From Terriglobia bacterium (GTDB lineage: Bacteria > Acidobacteriota > Terriglobia > Terriglobales > Acidobacteriaceae), in NCBI GenBank assembly GCA_020073645.1, contig JAIQET010000018.1, positions 1 to 64,000 on the forward strand: DNA of 64,000 nucleotides, given 5' to 3'. Positions 1 through 11,772 of the stretch are shown piece by piece. The notes below the pieces were generated by a model. The model ran no database searches. It saw nothing but the letters and a program-made list of their open reading frames with translations, and had not been told where the DNA came from. The first letter of the stretch is position 1. Every line of letters starts with the position of its first letter. The translations under genes and the position numbers were made by a program.

Positions 1-1
1 C

Positions 2-1825
2 CAGGCCATCAGCTCCGTCACGGCCGAGTTCCCGTCGCAGACCCAGATCCAATTGCTGGGCAACAACGGGAATTATCACCGGTACCAGGTCCAGTTCGGC
101 CGGCTGGGTGAGAACGAATTGACCGTCAATTACGGCAACAGCCAGACCATGTATCTGGAATTCTTCGTCACCGAACCGCTGGAAACCTTGATCAAGAAAC
201 GCGCCGCCTATCTCGTGAGCCACCAGATCATCACGAACAAATGGTACAGCGGGCTGCTTTGCGACATCAACATGAACGACGGCGTAATGGTGACGCCCGA
301 CACGCACGACACGTTGGGCACCAGCTTCCAGGTTTATGAGATTGCCAGCGATGATGCGGGTGAGTCCCGGCCGGCGTATCTGGCCTTGAAGGAATCCGTG
401 TTTCCGGTCCAGAGCGAGGTTTCGGCGCTGGATTATTACATCACCAATTTCGTGTGGGGCGGCCTCCAGCGCGCCACCAACGAGACTTTCTCCTACGCAA
501 TTTATGGCGTGCCCGATTGGCACTATCTGCGCACCAACAACAGTTTGAGCATCGGGCGCGGCTACGATTACCCGCACATCATCGTGATGTATTACGGCAT
601 GTACCGGGTGGCGAAGTATCATCCGGAAATCACCACCGCGTTGACGGCGAACACCTATCTGCAACGCGCCTGGGGCACGGCGATGGCGATGTGGAGTTAC
701 GGCGGCGGCCAGGCCACGCACGTCGGCTTGATGAACGAGATTGTCATTCCGGACCTGATCGACGATCTGGTGGCCGAAGGCATGACCAGCCAGGCGGCAA
801 GTCTGCGGACCAACTGGGAAACCAAGGTGAATTATTACGTCACCGGCAACGCGGACCTGTTCGCCTCGGAATACGCGTTTGATTCAACGGGCTTCGAATC
901 CCAGCAGGCTTATGCCAGGTATGCAATCCAGCATGCGGGCTCGAGTCCGCTGATGGGTTCGGGCAATCCAACGGCTTTTCTCCAGCAGGTGCAGCAGTAT
1001 ATGAACACCGAGATCACGGCCAATGTGTTCGACCGCGGCTGGCTGGAGACGGCCTATTATTACTACGGGAGCGATTATCGCGGCGACATGGGCAACGACT
1101 ATATCGTGACGTATATGTCGCAGATGGGCGGCTGGGGTTTGCAGGATTATGCGTTGTATTACGCCACCAATGCCACGGATTATCTCCGGCTGGCTTACGG
1201 TTCCTATCTCAACGGCTGGTCCACGATGAACACCGGGCCGGCGCCCAACTACGGCTTCTGGTATCCGGGCGCGGCCTACGACGGCGGCTGCGGCGGCGGT
1301 TTCGAACCGTTGCCTTACAGCACCACCTGGCTGGGCGGCCAACCGATGCATCGCGGCGCCTGGTACTATTCCGCCGAGCAAAATCTCGGTTTCTGCGGCG
1401 CGTTGCGGATGGCGGCCACGATCCTGACGGACGATCCGATCTTCGGCCGGTTCTGCTACGGCGGCGCCTGGTCGCAAGCCGGCGGCACCAACCAAATCGT
1501 TCCGCTCGACGGCGCGCGCCGGCAGTTCCACGCCATGTTCAACACCGGCAATCTGCACCTGGTGCTGGCGAACGATCGGTTTGCCGCTGCACAGCCGATT
1601 GTCCTCCTGTCCGACTTGTCGCAAGTCGGTTTCCAGATCGAAAGCGAATACACGGCGGCGCATTCCGTGACGCTGCATTTTACGGCTTCCACGGCCGCTA
1701 CCTACACTTTCAGCAGCATTCACGGCGTCATCACCACGTTGAGCCTGCAAGCAGGACAAGAGGGTGTCGTGAACCTGCCAATGGACGCCGGGAGTTCACC
1801 GCAATCGTTCAGCATATCCAGATAA
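2..1825 (+). CDS. DUF5695-like secreted/glycoside-hydrolase-like protein, 5'-truncated by window edge
   Basis: Frame is open from base 2 (QAISSVTAEFPSQTQIQLLGN...) and ends in TAA at 1823-1825; aromatic-rich (alpha/alpha)6-like sequence; family assigned from memory only. Confidence 0.6.
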   Translation, partial: QAISSVTAEFPSQTQIQLLGNNGNYHRYQVQFGRLGENELTVNYGNSQTMYLEFFVTEPLETLIKKRAAYLVSHQIITNKWYSGLLCDINMNDGVMVTPDTHDTLGTSFQVYEIASDDAGESRPAYLALKESVFPVQSEVSALDYYITNFVWGGLQRATNETFSYAIYGVPDWHYLRTNNSLSIGRGYDYPHIIVMYYGMYRVAKYHPEITTALTANTYLQRAWGTAMAMWSYGGGQATHVGLMNEIVIPDLIDDLVAEGMTSQAASLRTNWETKVNYYVTGNADLFASEYAFDSTGFESQQAYARYAIQHAGSSPLMGSGNPTAFLQQVQQYMNTEITANVFDRGWLETAYYYYGSDYRGDMGNDYIVTYMSQMGGWGLQDYALYYATNATDYLRLAYGSYLNGWSTMNTGPAPNYGFWYPGAAYDGGCGGGFEPLPYSTTWLGGQPMHRGAWYYSAEQNLGFCGALRMAATILTDDPIFGRFCYGGAWSQAGGTNQIVPLDGARRQFHAMFNTGNLHLVLANDRFAAAQPIVLLSDLSQVGFQIESEYTAAHSVTLHFTASTAATYTFSSIHGVITTLSLQAGQEGVVNLPMDAGSSPQSFSISR

Positions 1826-2878
<1,053 letters not shown>

Positions 2879-2885
2879 ACGTAGG

Positions 2886-2902
2886 GCCGGCGTCCCGCCG
2901 GC
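2886..2902 (+). repeat. Short intergenic hairpin GCCGGCG-TCC-CGCCGGC
   Basis: Perfect 7-bp inverted repeat with 3-nt loop; identical copy at 27535-27551 and near-identical reverse copy at 32630-32646. Confidence 0.75.
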
Positions 2903-2929
2903 CACTTACACTGGATGGAGCAGAGCTTG

Positions 2930-2955
2930 GGCCCGGCGGTACGCCGGGCCTTTTT
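2930..2955 (+). terminator. Rho-independent terminator after glnA fragment
   Basis: GGCCCGGCG-GTA-CGCCGGGCC followed by TTTTT. Confidence 0.85.
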
Positions 2956-3073
2956 GTTTCTGCACGCCAACTTCGCCGTTCTCTTGGAGGCGGAGGTCTT
3001 TCTGTCGGCAGGGATGAGCAAGCCAAGTCTCCGGAAGCAATCATAATCACAACTCGTGTTTCGTAAGTTGGCC

Positions 3074-4207
3074 TCACCGTCCCGCCAGTGCCGCCCGCGA
3101 CTGCAGCACCTGCAGAATGTGTCCGCGCGTGACGATGCCCTGCAACTGGCCATCTGACATCACAGGTAACTGGTTCACATCTTCACCGGCCATTTTTTCC
3201 ACGGCTTCCATCGCAGTGGTATCGGGCGCAACCGAGTGAATTTGGTCGAGTGGCCGCATGGCGTCGCGTACCCGCATGAGCGGCCAGCGCTCCCGCTCCA
3301 CCTTGCCCACGTCGTTGGGAGTAATCAGGCCGGCCACGCGGCTGTTTTCCATAACCAGGAAGCAGCGCCGTCCGGTGCGGAGCAACTCATCGTCTACGAA
3401 CTGCTGCAATACGGTGTGGCCATCGACCCGGCTGCAATCGGTGGACATGACGTCCCGCACGCGCAAGCCACGCAGAAGGGATTCCGCCTGCAGATGCAGG
3501 CGGCTGGCGCTGGCGGCCTGCAGCAAAAACCAGCCAATGAAAGCCATCCAGAGGCCGCCAAGTCCCTCACCCCGGAAAAAATGCAGCAGACCATACATGA
3601 TGAACAGCACGGCCACGACCTGGCCGACGGTGGTCGCGACCCGTGTGGCCCGGTCGGCGTTCCTGGTGATCCACCAGATGATCGCCCGCAATACGCGTCC
3701 GCCATCCAGCGGAAATCCCGGAATCATGTTGAAGGCGCCGAGCGCCAGGTTGATGTAACCCAGCCAGACCAGGATGGCCACGCCCGGGGTCGCAGGCTCG
3801 GCACGCCATGTCCAGCCAAAGGCAGCGGCCAGACCCAGCATAACGACGCCGATGAGCGCGCTGGCAATCGGGCCCGCAATCCCCATCCAGAACTCGGTTT
3901 TGGCGTCGGCTGCTTCTTTCTCGATCTGGGCCATTCCGCCGAGCAGGAAGAGCGTAATGCGGTGGATGGGCAGGCCGCGCGCCTTCGCCACCAGGGCGTG
4001 CGAAAGTTCATGGGCAAACAAGCCGGCAAAGAACAGCACACCGGTGACGATGGCGGCTGCCCAGATCACGCCCTCGCCCCAGGCAGCATTCACTGCACGA
4101 AAGTGGGCTGCCAGTGAGAACACAATCAACAGCGCGATCACGAACCAGCTATAGTGCAGCCCGAGTTCCACGCCAAAAACTCGGCCGAGCTTGATCGAGG
4201 CACGCAT
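3074..4207 (-). CDS. Site-2 protease-like M50 metallopeptidase with C-terminal CBS domains
   Basis: HELSHA zinc motif, [12 protein letters not shown] motif, multiple TM segments, CBS-like C-terminus; start re-set to MRASIKLGR at 4207. Confidence 0.92.
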   Translation of the reverse strand: MRASIKLGRVFGVELGLHYSWFVIALLIVFSLAAHFRAVNAAWGEGVIWAAAIVTGVLFFAGLFAHELSHALVAKARGLPIHRITLFLLGGMAQIEKEAADAKTEFWMGIAGPIASALIGVVMLGLAAAFGWTWRAEPATPGVAILVWLGYINLALGAFNMIPGFPLDGGRVLRAIIWWITRNADRATRVATTVGQVVAVLFIMYGLLHFFRGEGLGGLWMAFIGWFLLQAASASRLHLQAESLLRGLRVRDVMSTDCSRVDGHTVLQQFVDDELLRTGRRCFLVMENSRVAGLITPNDVGKVERERWPLMRVRDAMRPLDQIHSVAPDTTAMEAVEKMAGEDVNQLPVMSDGQLQGIVTRGHILQVLQSRAALAGR

Positions 4208-4460
4208 GAGCGATCTCCAGCCGGACGGCCGCCTCCATTTTACGCGAGACCAAACCCGCGTCTCATCACCCGGGGATTCGGCTCTCGAGGGCACGGGAAC
4301 CGTCGAGAAAAGCGGCACTGGCTCACCACCAAGTGGACGAGCGGGAGTACAATGCGCCGTCGTGTTTGGCGCTGGAAAGTATGCTCCGAGAACGGCCCGC
4401 AACATCGGAGCCCGGCGTAATCCCGGCTCGGTTTTCTCGAGCACTGATTCTGGAGAGATC

Positions 4461-5030
4461 ATGAAACGGATGTTTTGGCTGTGGATATGTGTGGTCGTGG
4501 CGACTGTGGCGCAGGGGCAGACGACTCCAGCTCCCGCATTGGGCCCCAAGGACCGGTTGTTTTTCCCCTCGGACACGTTCTGGGGCTATGGACAGTTTGA
4601 GATCGCGCCGCCGCACAACGAAATCGATCCCAACCTTTGCCGTGCGGATGCGGGAAATTTCGGCGGGGCCAATGCGCCGTGCAATGCATTCGCGCGTTAC
4701 ATGATTTCCGGATATGTCGAGGTGCGGCCTTTCGGGCGCACCCAGTTGCGCCGCTTGTTCTTCTTTGGGGAGCCGAGCTTCTTGTTTGGAAAAAGCGTGC
4801 CGCAGACCCTGTACACGTGGTCCTTCGACGCGATCGGCTGGGAGCGGTCGTGGGGAGCCGGCGTCTATATCGGGAAGGGTTTCGAGATGCGGGTCACGCA
4901 GCATTTCCTGTTCCAACGGTTCGGAGCGCGGGACCGCAATTTGGGAGTGGCGGACCTGGGGCCGAATGGACCTTGGGGACGATACACCGCGATTGGGGTG
5001 CGGAAATACTTTGGGCAGAGAAGATATTAA
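4461..5030 (+). CDS. Hypothetical exported/outer-membrane protein
   Basis: Signal peptide [19 protein letters not shown], aromatic alternating pattern, C-terminal ...RKYFGQRRY; start moved to ATG 4461. Confidence 0.65.
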   Translation: MKRMFWLWICVVVATVAQGQTTPAPALGPKDRLFFPSDTFWGYGQFEIAPPHNEIDPNLCRADAGNFGGANAPCNAFARYMISGYVEVRPFGRTQLRRLFFFGEPSFLFGKSVPQTLYTWSFDAIGWERSWGAGVYIGKGFEMRVTQHFLFQRFGARDRNLGVADLGPNGPWGRYTAIGVRKYFGQRRY

Positions 5031-5085
5031 CTCGTATTTTCACGACAGTCACTTCTGCGCACGAAGTGTGGACAGTGCGCGAGTG

Positions 5086-6327
5086 CTAGGGTCGGCCTTC
5101 GTTCAGTAACACACTGACGGTGTCGCTGGTGTTGTTGGTTACCACCAGGTCCGGAGCGCCATCCCCGTTTAGGTCAGCAACGACCACAAAGTCCGCGCCA
5201 ATCCCCGTGGGGTAGAACAAGTGTCCTGGGCGCACGCCACCTTTTCCATTGCCTCGACGAATCACGATGCCGTTAAGCACCTGATCCACCACAGCGAAGT
5301 CCAGCTTCCCATTTCCATTGAAGTCTGCGAGAGCAACGCAGATGGTACCCGAGGCGCCGGCGTACCATCTCGCTGTCGGCGCAAAGGTTCCGTCCCCGTT
5401 GCCGAGTAGGACATCCACTCGCCCTGGTGTTAGGTCACGTACAGTCACCGCTAGGTCTAACTTGCCATCGGCATTAAGATCACCGACCGCCACAGAAATG
5501 GGTTCTCTCCCGACCAAGTAGCTGTCCCCGACCGCGAATGTCCCGTTCTCGTTACCGATGAAAACAGCAACTATGCCCTGCGCTGCGGCACTGGTGACAG
5601 CCAAATCTACATTCCCGTCGTCGTTAAAATCTCCCAGGGCCAACCCCAACGGAATTGCGGGCGTCGGGTAACCTTCAGGGCCACCAAACGTTCCATCGCC
5701 CTTACCCAACAGGACATCAACCTTGTTGTCGGTTGAGTCTGCGATCGCTAAATCAAGGTTGCCGTCGTGGTTGAAATCCGCTGCAACCAATGCGCAGGAG
5801 CAAGCTCCCACCGGGTAACTCAAAGGCGGTTGGAAACTCCCATCCCCATTACCGAGCAGAATGCTGACTGTGCCGGCGAGGTTGCCGACCGCCAAGTCTA
5901 ACTTGCCATCGTTGTTGAAATCGCCTATGGCTATGGGTTGAGAAGGGCCACCAGCATCGTAGTTCACTGCCGTTTGAAACGTTCCACCACCGTTGCCCAG
6001 AAGTATGCTCACTGACTGAGTGCCGTTAGTGCTAACAACCGCTAGATCCGGGATGCCGTCTTGGTTGAAGTCTGCGACAGCCGCAGCACGCGGGTTGGAA
6101 GGTCCGACCGCGTAATTGACGGCCGGCCGGAATTGAAGCGCGCTTGCAGATGCTGAAGCAAGCAAAAAGATGCTCAGTAGGGCTTGGCGGAAAGGCTTCA
6201 AGACCGCCTCCAATCTAGCAGTCCCATAGATCAATCCGTAGAAGCGACCCGTGAGTTGCGTTGGACGCCTCGCGAAGGACTCCGGTCGAGCGGCAATCAT
6301 GCTGCTCCAGAACTTGAGGGGTGTCAA
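5086..6327 (-). CDS. FG-GAP/VCBS repeat secreted protein (seven repeats)
   Basis: Seven (V/A)xDxNxxGxxDLxV repeats with SILLGNGDGTF-type linkers; signal-like N-terminus. Confidence 0.88.
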   Translation of the reverse strand: MTPLKFWSSMIAARPESFARRPTQLTGRFYGLIYGTARLEAVLKPFRQALLSIFLLASASASALQFRPAVNYAVGPSNPRAAAVADFNQDGIPDLAVVSTNGTQSVSILLGNGGGTFQTAVNYDAGGPSQPIAIGDFNNDGKLDLAVGNLAGTVSILLGNGDGSFQPPLSYPVGACSCALVAADFNHDGNLDLAIADSTDNKVDVLLGKGDGTFGGPEGYPTPAIPLGLALGDFNDDGNVDLAVTSAAAQGIVAVFIGNENGTFAVGDSYLVGREPISVAVGDLNADGKLDLAVTVRDLTPGRVDVLLGNGDGTFAPTARWYAGASGTICVALADFNGNGKLDFAVVDQVLNGIVIRRGNGKGGVRPGHLFYPTGIGADFVVVADLNGDGAPDLVVTNNTSDTVSVLLNEGRP

Positions 6328-6478
6328 GGGAAGTCCGCCATTAATTCTCCAAAGCGCGTGGCGGCGACGGACTTAGCGAAACCAGGCGCCATTTGGTACG
6401 TCCAAGACAGCGGCGGTCGCGCCCGGTGCGCGTGCTATGCTGAACAGCTTCGAATTCTTGCACTCATCTGAGGTTCCC

Positions 6479-8560
6479 ATGCGGATAAAGGCATTCTTGA
6501 ATTTGTTGGGTCTGATATTGCTCTGCGCAAATTACGTGGTTGGGCAGAGCTCCTGCGGTGTGCCGCCAGCCTCTGCGCAAGGAACCATCGAGTACGCTCC
6601 CGGGCTCGACCTGAATTCACTGGATCGGAGCGCCGATCCCTGCGTGGATTTTTTTCAGTTTGCCTGCGGCAGTTGGCTGAAGAACAACCCCATTCCGCCC
6701 GACCAGTCGAGTTGGGGCGTGGACTCGAAACTGCAGGAGCAGAACCAGATGATCCTGCGGCAGATTCTGGAAGATGCGTCACGCCCCGGCCCCAAGCTCA
6801 CCGCGGTGCAGCAGAAGATCGGCGACTACTACGCCTCATGCATGGATGAGCCAGCGATCGAGGCAGCCGGCACCAAGCCACTCCGCGGCGACCTGGAGCG
6901 GATTGCCAAGCTGAAATCGGTTCACGACTTGGCCGGATACTTGGCCAGTTACCACGCGCGGGATGTGTTCACGGTGTTGCCGACGTCCACCCTGTTCTCG
7001 TTTACCTCGGACCAGGACTTCAAGGATTCCACACAGTTCATTCCGGAAGCTGACCAGGGTGGCCTGGGACTCCCCGACCGCGACTATTACTTGAAAGAGG
7101 ATGCCAAGTCGGCAGAAATCCGCAAAGCCTATGTCGCGCACGTGCAGAAAATCTTCGAACTGCTGGGCGACAAGCCCGAAGTAGCCGCCGAAAACGCCCA
7201 GACAGTCATGCAAATTGAAACCGCTCTGGCCAAAGGATCGTTGACCCGAGTCGAACGCCGGGATCCCACCAAGCTGTATCACAAGATGACGCGGGCGGAA
7301 TTGCAGGCGATCACCCCCGCGTTCGACTGGAATGCGTATTTCACAGGTGTCGGGCTGGGGAACGCGCAATCGTTGAACGTGGTGGTACCCGATTTTTTCA
7401 AGACGCTCGAAACCGAGCTCAAGAGCGAGCCGCTGGAGAGCTGGAAGACATACCTGCGCTGGCACTTGGTCCGTTCCAACGCGCGCTATTTGCCAGCCGC
7501 GTTTGTGAATGCCGATTTTGAGTTCTACAGCAAGACCCTGGCCGGCCAGAAGGAGCTTCAGCCGCGCTGGAAACGCTGCGTTCGTTATGTAGATCGCGAT
7601 CTGGGCGAGGCCCTCGCCCAAGCTTACGTGGAGAAGACCTTTGGCGCCGAAGGCAAAGAGCGCACGCTGAAGATGGTGCAGGACATCGAGGCCGCCATGG
7701 AGCGCGACATCCGGCAACTGCCCTGGATGTCGGACGCCACCAAGCAACAGGCGCTGGAAAAGCTCCACCTGATTCGCAACAAGATCGGCTATCCCGACAA
7801 GTGGCGGGACTACAGTTCGGTGCAGGTCGTCCGTGGCGATGCGCTGGGCAACGTGCAGCGCTCGGTTACCTTCCAGTTTCAGCGCCAACTGGGAAAGATC
7901 GGCAAGCCCATCGATCATGGCGAGTGGCTGATCACGCCCGCCACCGTCAACGCGTACTACGATCCGCAGATGAATGACATTAATTTTCCTGCGGGCATTC
8001 TGCAGCCGCCCTTCTTTGACAAGAAGATGGATGATGCCGTGAATTATGGCGATGCGGGTGGCATCATTGGCCACGAACTCACCCACGGCTTCGATGATGA
8101 AGGCCGCCAGTTCGACGGCCATGGCAACCTGCGCGACTGGTGGACTCCGGAAGACGCCAAGGAGTTCGAGAAGCGCGCCAGTTGCGTCTCCGACCAGTAC
8201 TCGCAGTACGTCGTCGTGGACGACATCAAGATCAACGGCAAACTTACGCTGGGCGAGGACGCGGCGGACCTGGGGGGACTCATCCTTTCTTATATGGCGT
8301 GGCAGGAGGCGGAGAAGGGAAAGAAGCTCGATCCGATTGATGGCTTCACTCCGGAGCAGCGCTTCTTCATCGGCTACGGTCAGGGCTGGTGCAGCCATGA
8401 AACGCCGGAAGTGGCGCGCATGCGGGCTGCGACCAACCCGCACTCTCCGGAAAAGTACCGGGCCAATGGCGTGGTCTCGAACCTGCCGCAGTTCCAACAA
8501 GCGTTCGGCTGCAAGGCGGGGCAGCCGATGGTGCGCGCGAACCAATGCCGAGTCTGGTGA
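6479..8560 (+). CDS. M13 family metallopeptidase (neprilysin/PepO-like)
   Basis: GGIIGHELTHGFDDEGRQFD, GEDAADLGGL, NAYYDPQMNDINFPAGILQPPFF; start at ATG 6479 with signal peptide. Confidence 0.95.
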   Translation: MRIKAFLNLLGLILLCANYVVGQSSCGVPPASAQGTIEYAPGLDLNSLDRSADPCVDFFQFACGSWLKNNPIPPDQSSWGVDSKLQEQNQMILRQILEDASRPGPKLTAVQQKIGDYYASCMDEPAIEAAGTKPLRGDLERIAKLKSVHDLAGYLASYHARDVFTVLPTSTLFSFTSDQDFKDSTQFIPEADQGGLGLPDRDYYLKEDAKSAEIRKAYVAHVQKIFELLGDKPEVAAENAQTVMQIETALAKGSLTRVERRDPTKLYHKMTRAELQAITPAFDWNAYFTGVGLGNAQSLNVVVPDFFKTLETELKSEPLESWKTYLRWHLVRSNARYLPAAFVNADFEFYSKTLAGQKELQPRWKRCVRYVDRDLGEALAQAYVEKTFGAEGKERTLKMVQDIEAAMERDIRQLPWMSDATKQQALEKLHLIRNKIGYPDKWRDYSSVQVVRGDALGNVQRSVTFQFQRQLGKIGKPIDHGEWLITPATVNAYYDPQMNDINFPAGILQPPFFDKKMDDAVNYGDAGGIIGHELTHGFDDEGRQFDGHGNLRDWWTPEDAKEFEKRASCVSDQYSQYVVVDDIKINGKLTLGEDAADLGGLILSYMAWQEAEKGKKLDPIDGFTPEQRFFIGYGQGWCSHETPEVARMRAATNPHSPEKYRANGVVSNLPQFQQAFGCKAGQPMVRANQCRVW

Positions 8561-8569
8561 GAACCGCAG

Positions 8570-8597
8570 GCTTTAGGCTCTTGGCTCTTGGCATTAG
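8570..8597 (+). repeat. Degenerate tandem heptamer repeat (GCTTTAG GCTCTTG GCTCTTG GCATTAG)
   Basis: Four consecutive 7-nt units in the M13-glnE intergenic region. Confidence 0.7.
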
Positions 8598-8655
8598 TCT
8601 TCAGCCGGTTTTGGGCGGCGACCCCATGCTATGCTGAAAATTCGAGCCGAGAGCC

Positions 8656-11622
8656 TTGTCTCAAACCAAACCGCCAACCGATTCCCGGCAGCCGCTGGAC
8701 GTTGCGGCGGTGGCCAACATCCCCTTTCGTGATCGCGAGAGCGCCAAGCTGACGCTGGCGCGCGCTATGGGGCGCGTGTCCCTGGCGCTGGGGGGCGCAC
8801 TGCCCGCGCTGCTGGCTGAGACACCGGACCCAGATTCTGCACTGATTCTGTTTGATCGACTGGTCAGCGAGTCCTCCGCGGAGATCGTCCGCCTGCTCGA
8901 TCGCCACAATTTTCTGGCCCACTACGCCATCGTCGTCTTCGGGCACAGCCGTTATCTGGGTGAGACCCTGATCCAGAATCCTGATCTGCTGCAGTCCTTC
9001 CTGCGGGAAAAGAATCTGGACCGCAGTTTCTCCAAAGAAGAGTTCCACGAGAGCCTGGCCCGTTTTCGTTCGCGCTCGTTTGAGACCGACGTCTCGCTGC
9101 TGCTGGCGCGGTTCAAGCGGCGGGAGTACGTGCGCATCATGTTGCGCGATGTGCTCAAGATCGCCCCGCTGGCGGAGACCACTGCCGAGATTTCCGCGCT
9201 GGCGGATGTGCTCATTGAGGAAGCATTGCGCGAGGCCGACAGCCAGTTGCAGCGACGCTATGGCACGCCCCAGCACCTGGATCTCGAAGGTCGTTTGGTG
9301 GATACGCCCTTCGCCGTGTTGTCTCTCGGCAAGCTGGGCGGCAACGAACTGAACTACAGCTCCGACGTGGACCTGATGTACATCTTCGGCAGCGGGGCAG
9401 AATCGTCCGAGGCGCCGCTCTCCAACCGCGAATATTTCATTCGTCTGGCGCAGCAGGTCACGGAGATTCTCTCGCGGATGACACGTGAGGGAGCGGTGTT
9501 TCGCATTGATATGCGCCTGCGCCCGCAAGGTGGTGAGGGTGAGCTGGCCATCAGCCTGGAGCATGCACTGCGCTACTACACCACCAGCGCCCACGACTGG
9601 GAGCGGCAGGCGCTCATCAAGGTTCGGCATTCTGCGGGCGACGCTCCCCTGGCGCGGGAGTTCATCCGGGCGGTGCAGCCGCATGTTTACACCGAGCGGG
9701 TGAATTTCGAAGCTATCGAGACCGCGTTGGAAGCTCGCGAGCGGATGCAAACCCGGCGGCACTTCCGCATGGTGCTGGAGCACCCGGACCAGACCATCGA
9801 TGTGAAGCTGGATCGCGGGGGCATCCGCGATATCGAGTTCCTGGTGCAGTGCCTGCAACGCGTATACGGCGGAGCGGAGCCGTGGTTGCGCTCCGGCGGC
9901 ACGCTGTTCTCCCTGCAGAAACTTCACGACAAGCGGCACATCAGCGGCCACGAGTTCCACGAATTAACCAGCGCCTACGAATTTCTCCGCCATCTGGAGC
10001 ACCGCTTGCAGTTGCGGCAGGGTCAGCAGACCCATCGCCTGCCCACGCACGCATTCGAGGCGCTGGTGCTGCAGCGCGCCATGGAGGGCCGCGCCACCGG
10101 CGAACCCCGGATTGGCGATTTGGCAACCGTGGTGCGGCATCGGATGGTTGCCGTAGCGGAAATCTATCACCGCATCATCCATCACCAGCAGATCCGCAGG
10201 CATCACGAAGCACCGGACGCCGAGTTCGAACTGCGCAGTACGCTCGAACCGGGCACGAGCGAGCAATCCAACCAGCAGATTCTGGAACGGCTGGCGGCGG
10301 ATGCGCCACCTCTGTTCAAGATCGCCAACCGTCCCGGCCTCAGCTCCCAGGCGCGAAAAAATCTTTTTCGTTTCTTCAGTTCAGCCCTGACCAGTTCCGA
10401 GCGCTATGCCGCGCTGGTGCGCTATCCGGAAGCCGTCAGCCGGGCGCTGGTGTTGTTCGAGGCCAGCGACTACCTCACCGACATTCTGATCCGGCATCCC
10501 GAGGAGATCGCCACTTTGGCGGAGTTGGGTGAGGTGCATTCGCGGGCCGGCAGCGGATACCTATTTGAAAGTCCCTTGGGGCAGGGCGCAACGGTGGGTG
10601 ATCCGGTGTTTGCCTACCTGGCGAACGCCCCAGTTTCCTACGGCGAAAGGCTGGCGTTGCTGCGGCAGCATTATCGCCATCGCATCTTTGCCTCGGGTGC
10701 CCGAGACATTACGGAGTGGCGCGACGTGTACGAGTCACTGGCGGTGACCACGGCCGCGGCCGAAGACGCGATCGGGGCAGCTCTCGGCATCGCCGGAGAC
10801 CCCGGGGATCTCGCCGTGATGGCCATGGGCAGGTTGGGGAGTGGCGAGTTCGACGTGCTCTCCGATGCTGACGTGCTGTTTGTATGTGACGAATCGGGAG
10901 ATCGCCAGCTCTTGACTAGAGCTGCCGAACAATTCATGCAGGCGTTGGCAGCCTATACCCGCGACGGCATGGTATTTCCCGTGGACGCACGCTTGCGTCC
11001 GCGGGGCGGGGAAGGAGAGCTTCTGGTCAGTCCCACGCAACTGGTTGCCTACTTCGCGCAGGAAGCCCAGGCGTGGGAAGCGCTAATGTATACAAAGTTG
11101 CGCTATCTGGCGGGCTCGCGGCCTTTGGCAGAGCGCACCCTGCATGCCACGCGGACTCTGTTCGATCGCTTTGCTGCAGATACCGACTTCCTTCGCGCGG
11201 TGCGCGAGATGCGGGCCAAACTGGAAGCTGCTGAAGCAGGAGAAAAAAGCTTCAAGAGTTCCCCGGGCGCGATCTACGACATCGACTTCCTTTCCAACGT
11301 TCTTCTGGTCAAGCACGGCGTGAACGACAAACAGGGAAGCTTACGGGATCGGTTGTGGCGCTGTGTGGCTTGCGGCGTGCTAGACAAGGCCGATGCCGCT
11401 GCGCTGGATCATGCGGCCGAGCTGCTGCGCACCGTGGAGCACGTGGTGCGATTGGTGGTAGGCAGGGCGCGTAAATGGTTGCCGGCAACCGAGCATGCCC
11501 GGCAGGTGACCGAGTCGCTGACCGCTCAGATTCTGCGGCGGGAATTCCCGGATGGGCTGGAAGCCGAACTCATGCGTAGCTGCAGCACGGTGCGGAGCAT
11601 CTACGGCCGGGTTCTGGCTTGA
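8656..11622 (+). CDS. glnE: Bifunctional glutamine synthetase adenylyltransferase/deadenylyltransferase
   Basis: Two GlnE nucleotidyltransferase halves (KLGGNELNYSSDVDLMYIF and GRLGSGEFDVLSDADVLFV), RLRPQGGEGEL and RLRPRGGEGEL; 988 aa. Confidence 0.96.
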   Translation: MSQTKPPTDSRQPLDVAAVANIPFRDRESAKLTLARAMGRVSLALGGALPALLAETPDPDSALILFDRLVSESSAEIVRLLDRHNFLAHYAIVVFGHSRYLGETLIQNPDLLQSFLREKNLDRSFSKEEFHESLARFRSRSFETDVSLLLARFKRREYVRIMLRDVLKIAPLAETTAEISALADVLIEEALREADSQLQRRYGTPQHLDLEGRLVDTPFAVLSLGKLGGNELNYSSDVDLMYIFGSGAESSEAPLSNREYFIRLAQQVTEILSRMTREGAVFRIDMRLRPQGGEGELAISLEHALRYYTTSAHDWERQALIKVRHSAGDAPLAREFIRAVQPHVYTERVNFEAIETALEARERMQTRRHFRMVLEHPDQTIDVKLDRGGIRDIEFLVQCLQRVYGGAEPWLRSGGTLFSLQKLHDKRHISGHEFHELTSAYEFLRHLEHRLQLRQGQQTHRLPTHAFEALVLQRAMEGRATGEPRIGDLATVVRHRMVAVAEIYHRIIHHQQIRRHHEAPDAEFELRSTLEPGTSEQSNQQILERLAADAPPLFKIANRPGLSSQARKNLFRFFSSALTSSERYAALVRYPEAVSRALVLFEASDYLTDILIRHPEEIATLAELGEVHSRAGSGYLFESPLGQGATVGDPVFAYLANAPVSYGERLALLRQHYRHRIFASGARDITEWRDVYESLAVTTAAAEDAIGAALGIAGDPGDLAVMAMGRLGSGEFDVLSDADVLFVCDESGDRQLLTRAAEQFMQALAAYTRDGMVFPVDARLRPRGGEGELLVSPTQLVAYFAQEAQAWEALMYTKLRYLAGSRPLAERTLHATRTLFDRFAADTDFLRAVREMRAKLEAAEAGEKSFKSSPGAIYDIDFLSNVLLVKHGVNDKQGSLRDRLWRCVACGVLDKADAAALDHAAELLRTVEHVVRLVVGRARKWLPATEHARQVTESLTAQILRREFPDGLEAELMRSCSTVRSIYGRVLA

Positions 11623-11730
11623 TGCCGGCCGCCGCGGGCTTCGGCCGAATCACCCTGGCTGCAGGTGGGCCGACCGCTTGTCACACGTGCTTGTGATCCC
11701 CGTCATTTCTCGATGGTTGTCGCCCCGCCG

Positions 11731-11736
11731 TATAAT
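11731..11736 (+). promoter_or_regulatory. Candidate -10 box (TATAAT) upstream of icd
   Basis: Perfect TATAAT 37 nt before the icd start; no convincing -35. Confidence 0.35.
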
Positions 11737-11772
11737 TGAGCCCGTTCTTCAATTAATCACGGAGGTGGTGTA

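Noticed and set aside
3074-4576. 500-aa form of the M50 protease with a long N-terminal extension
   Set aside because: The extension is low-complexity, lacks hydrophobic segments and overlaps the next gene's upstream region; MRASIKLGR at 4207 is the natural start.
5086-6327. Repetitive DNA considered as a CRISPR or satellite
   Set aside because: It is protein-domain repetition (FG-GAP) with synonymous drift, not identical repeats with unique spacers.
6836-8545. 569-aa minus-strand ORF opposite the M13 peptidase gene
   Set aside because: Shadow ORF: the + strand carries intact M13 motifs; the antisense product is low-complexity with no recognisable domain. The same applies to 884-1759, 8629-9960, 11782-13056, 15933-17279, 42550-43857 and others.
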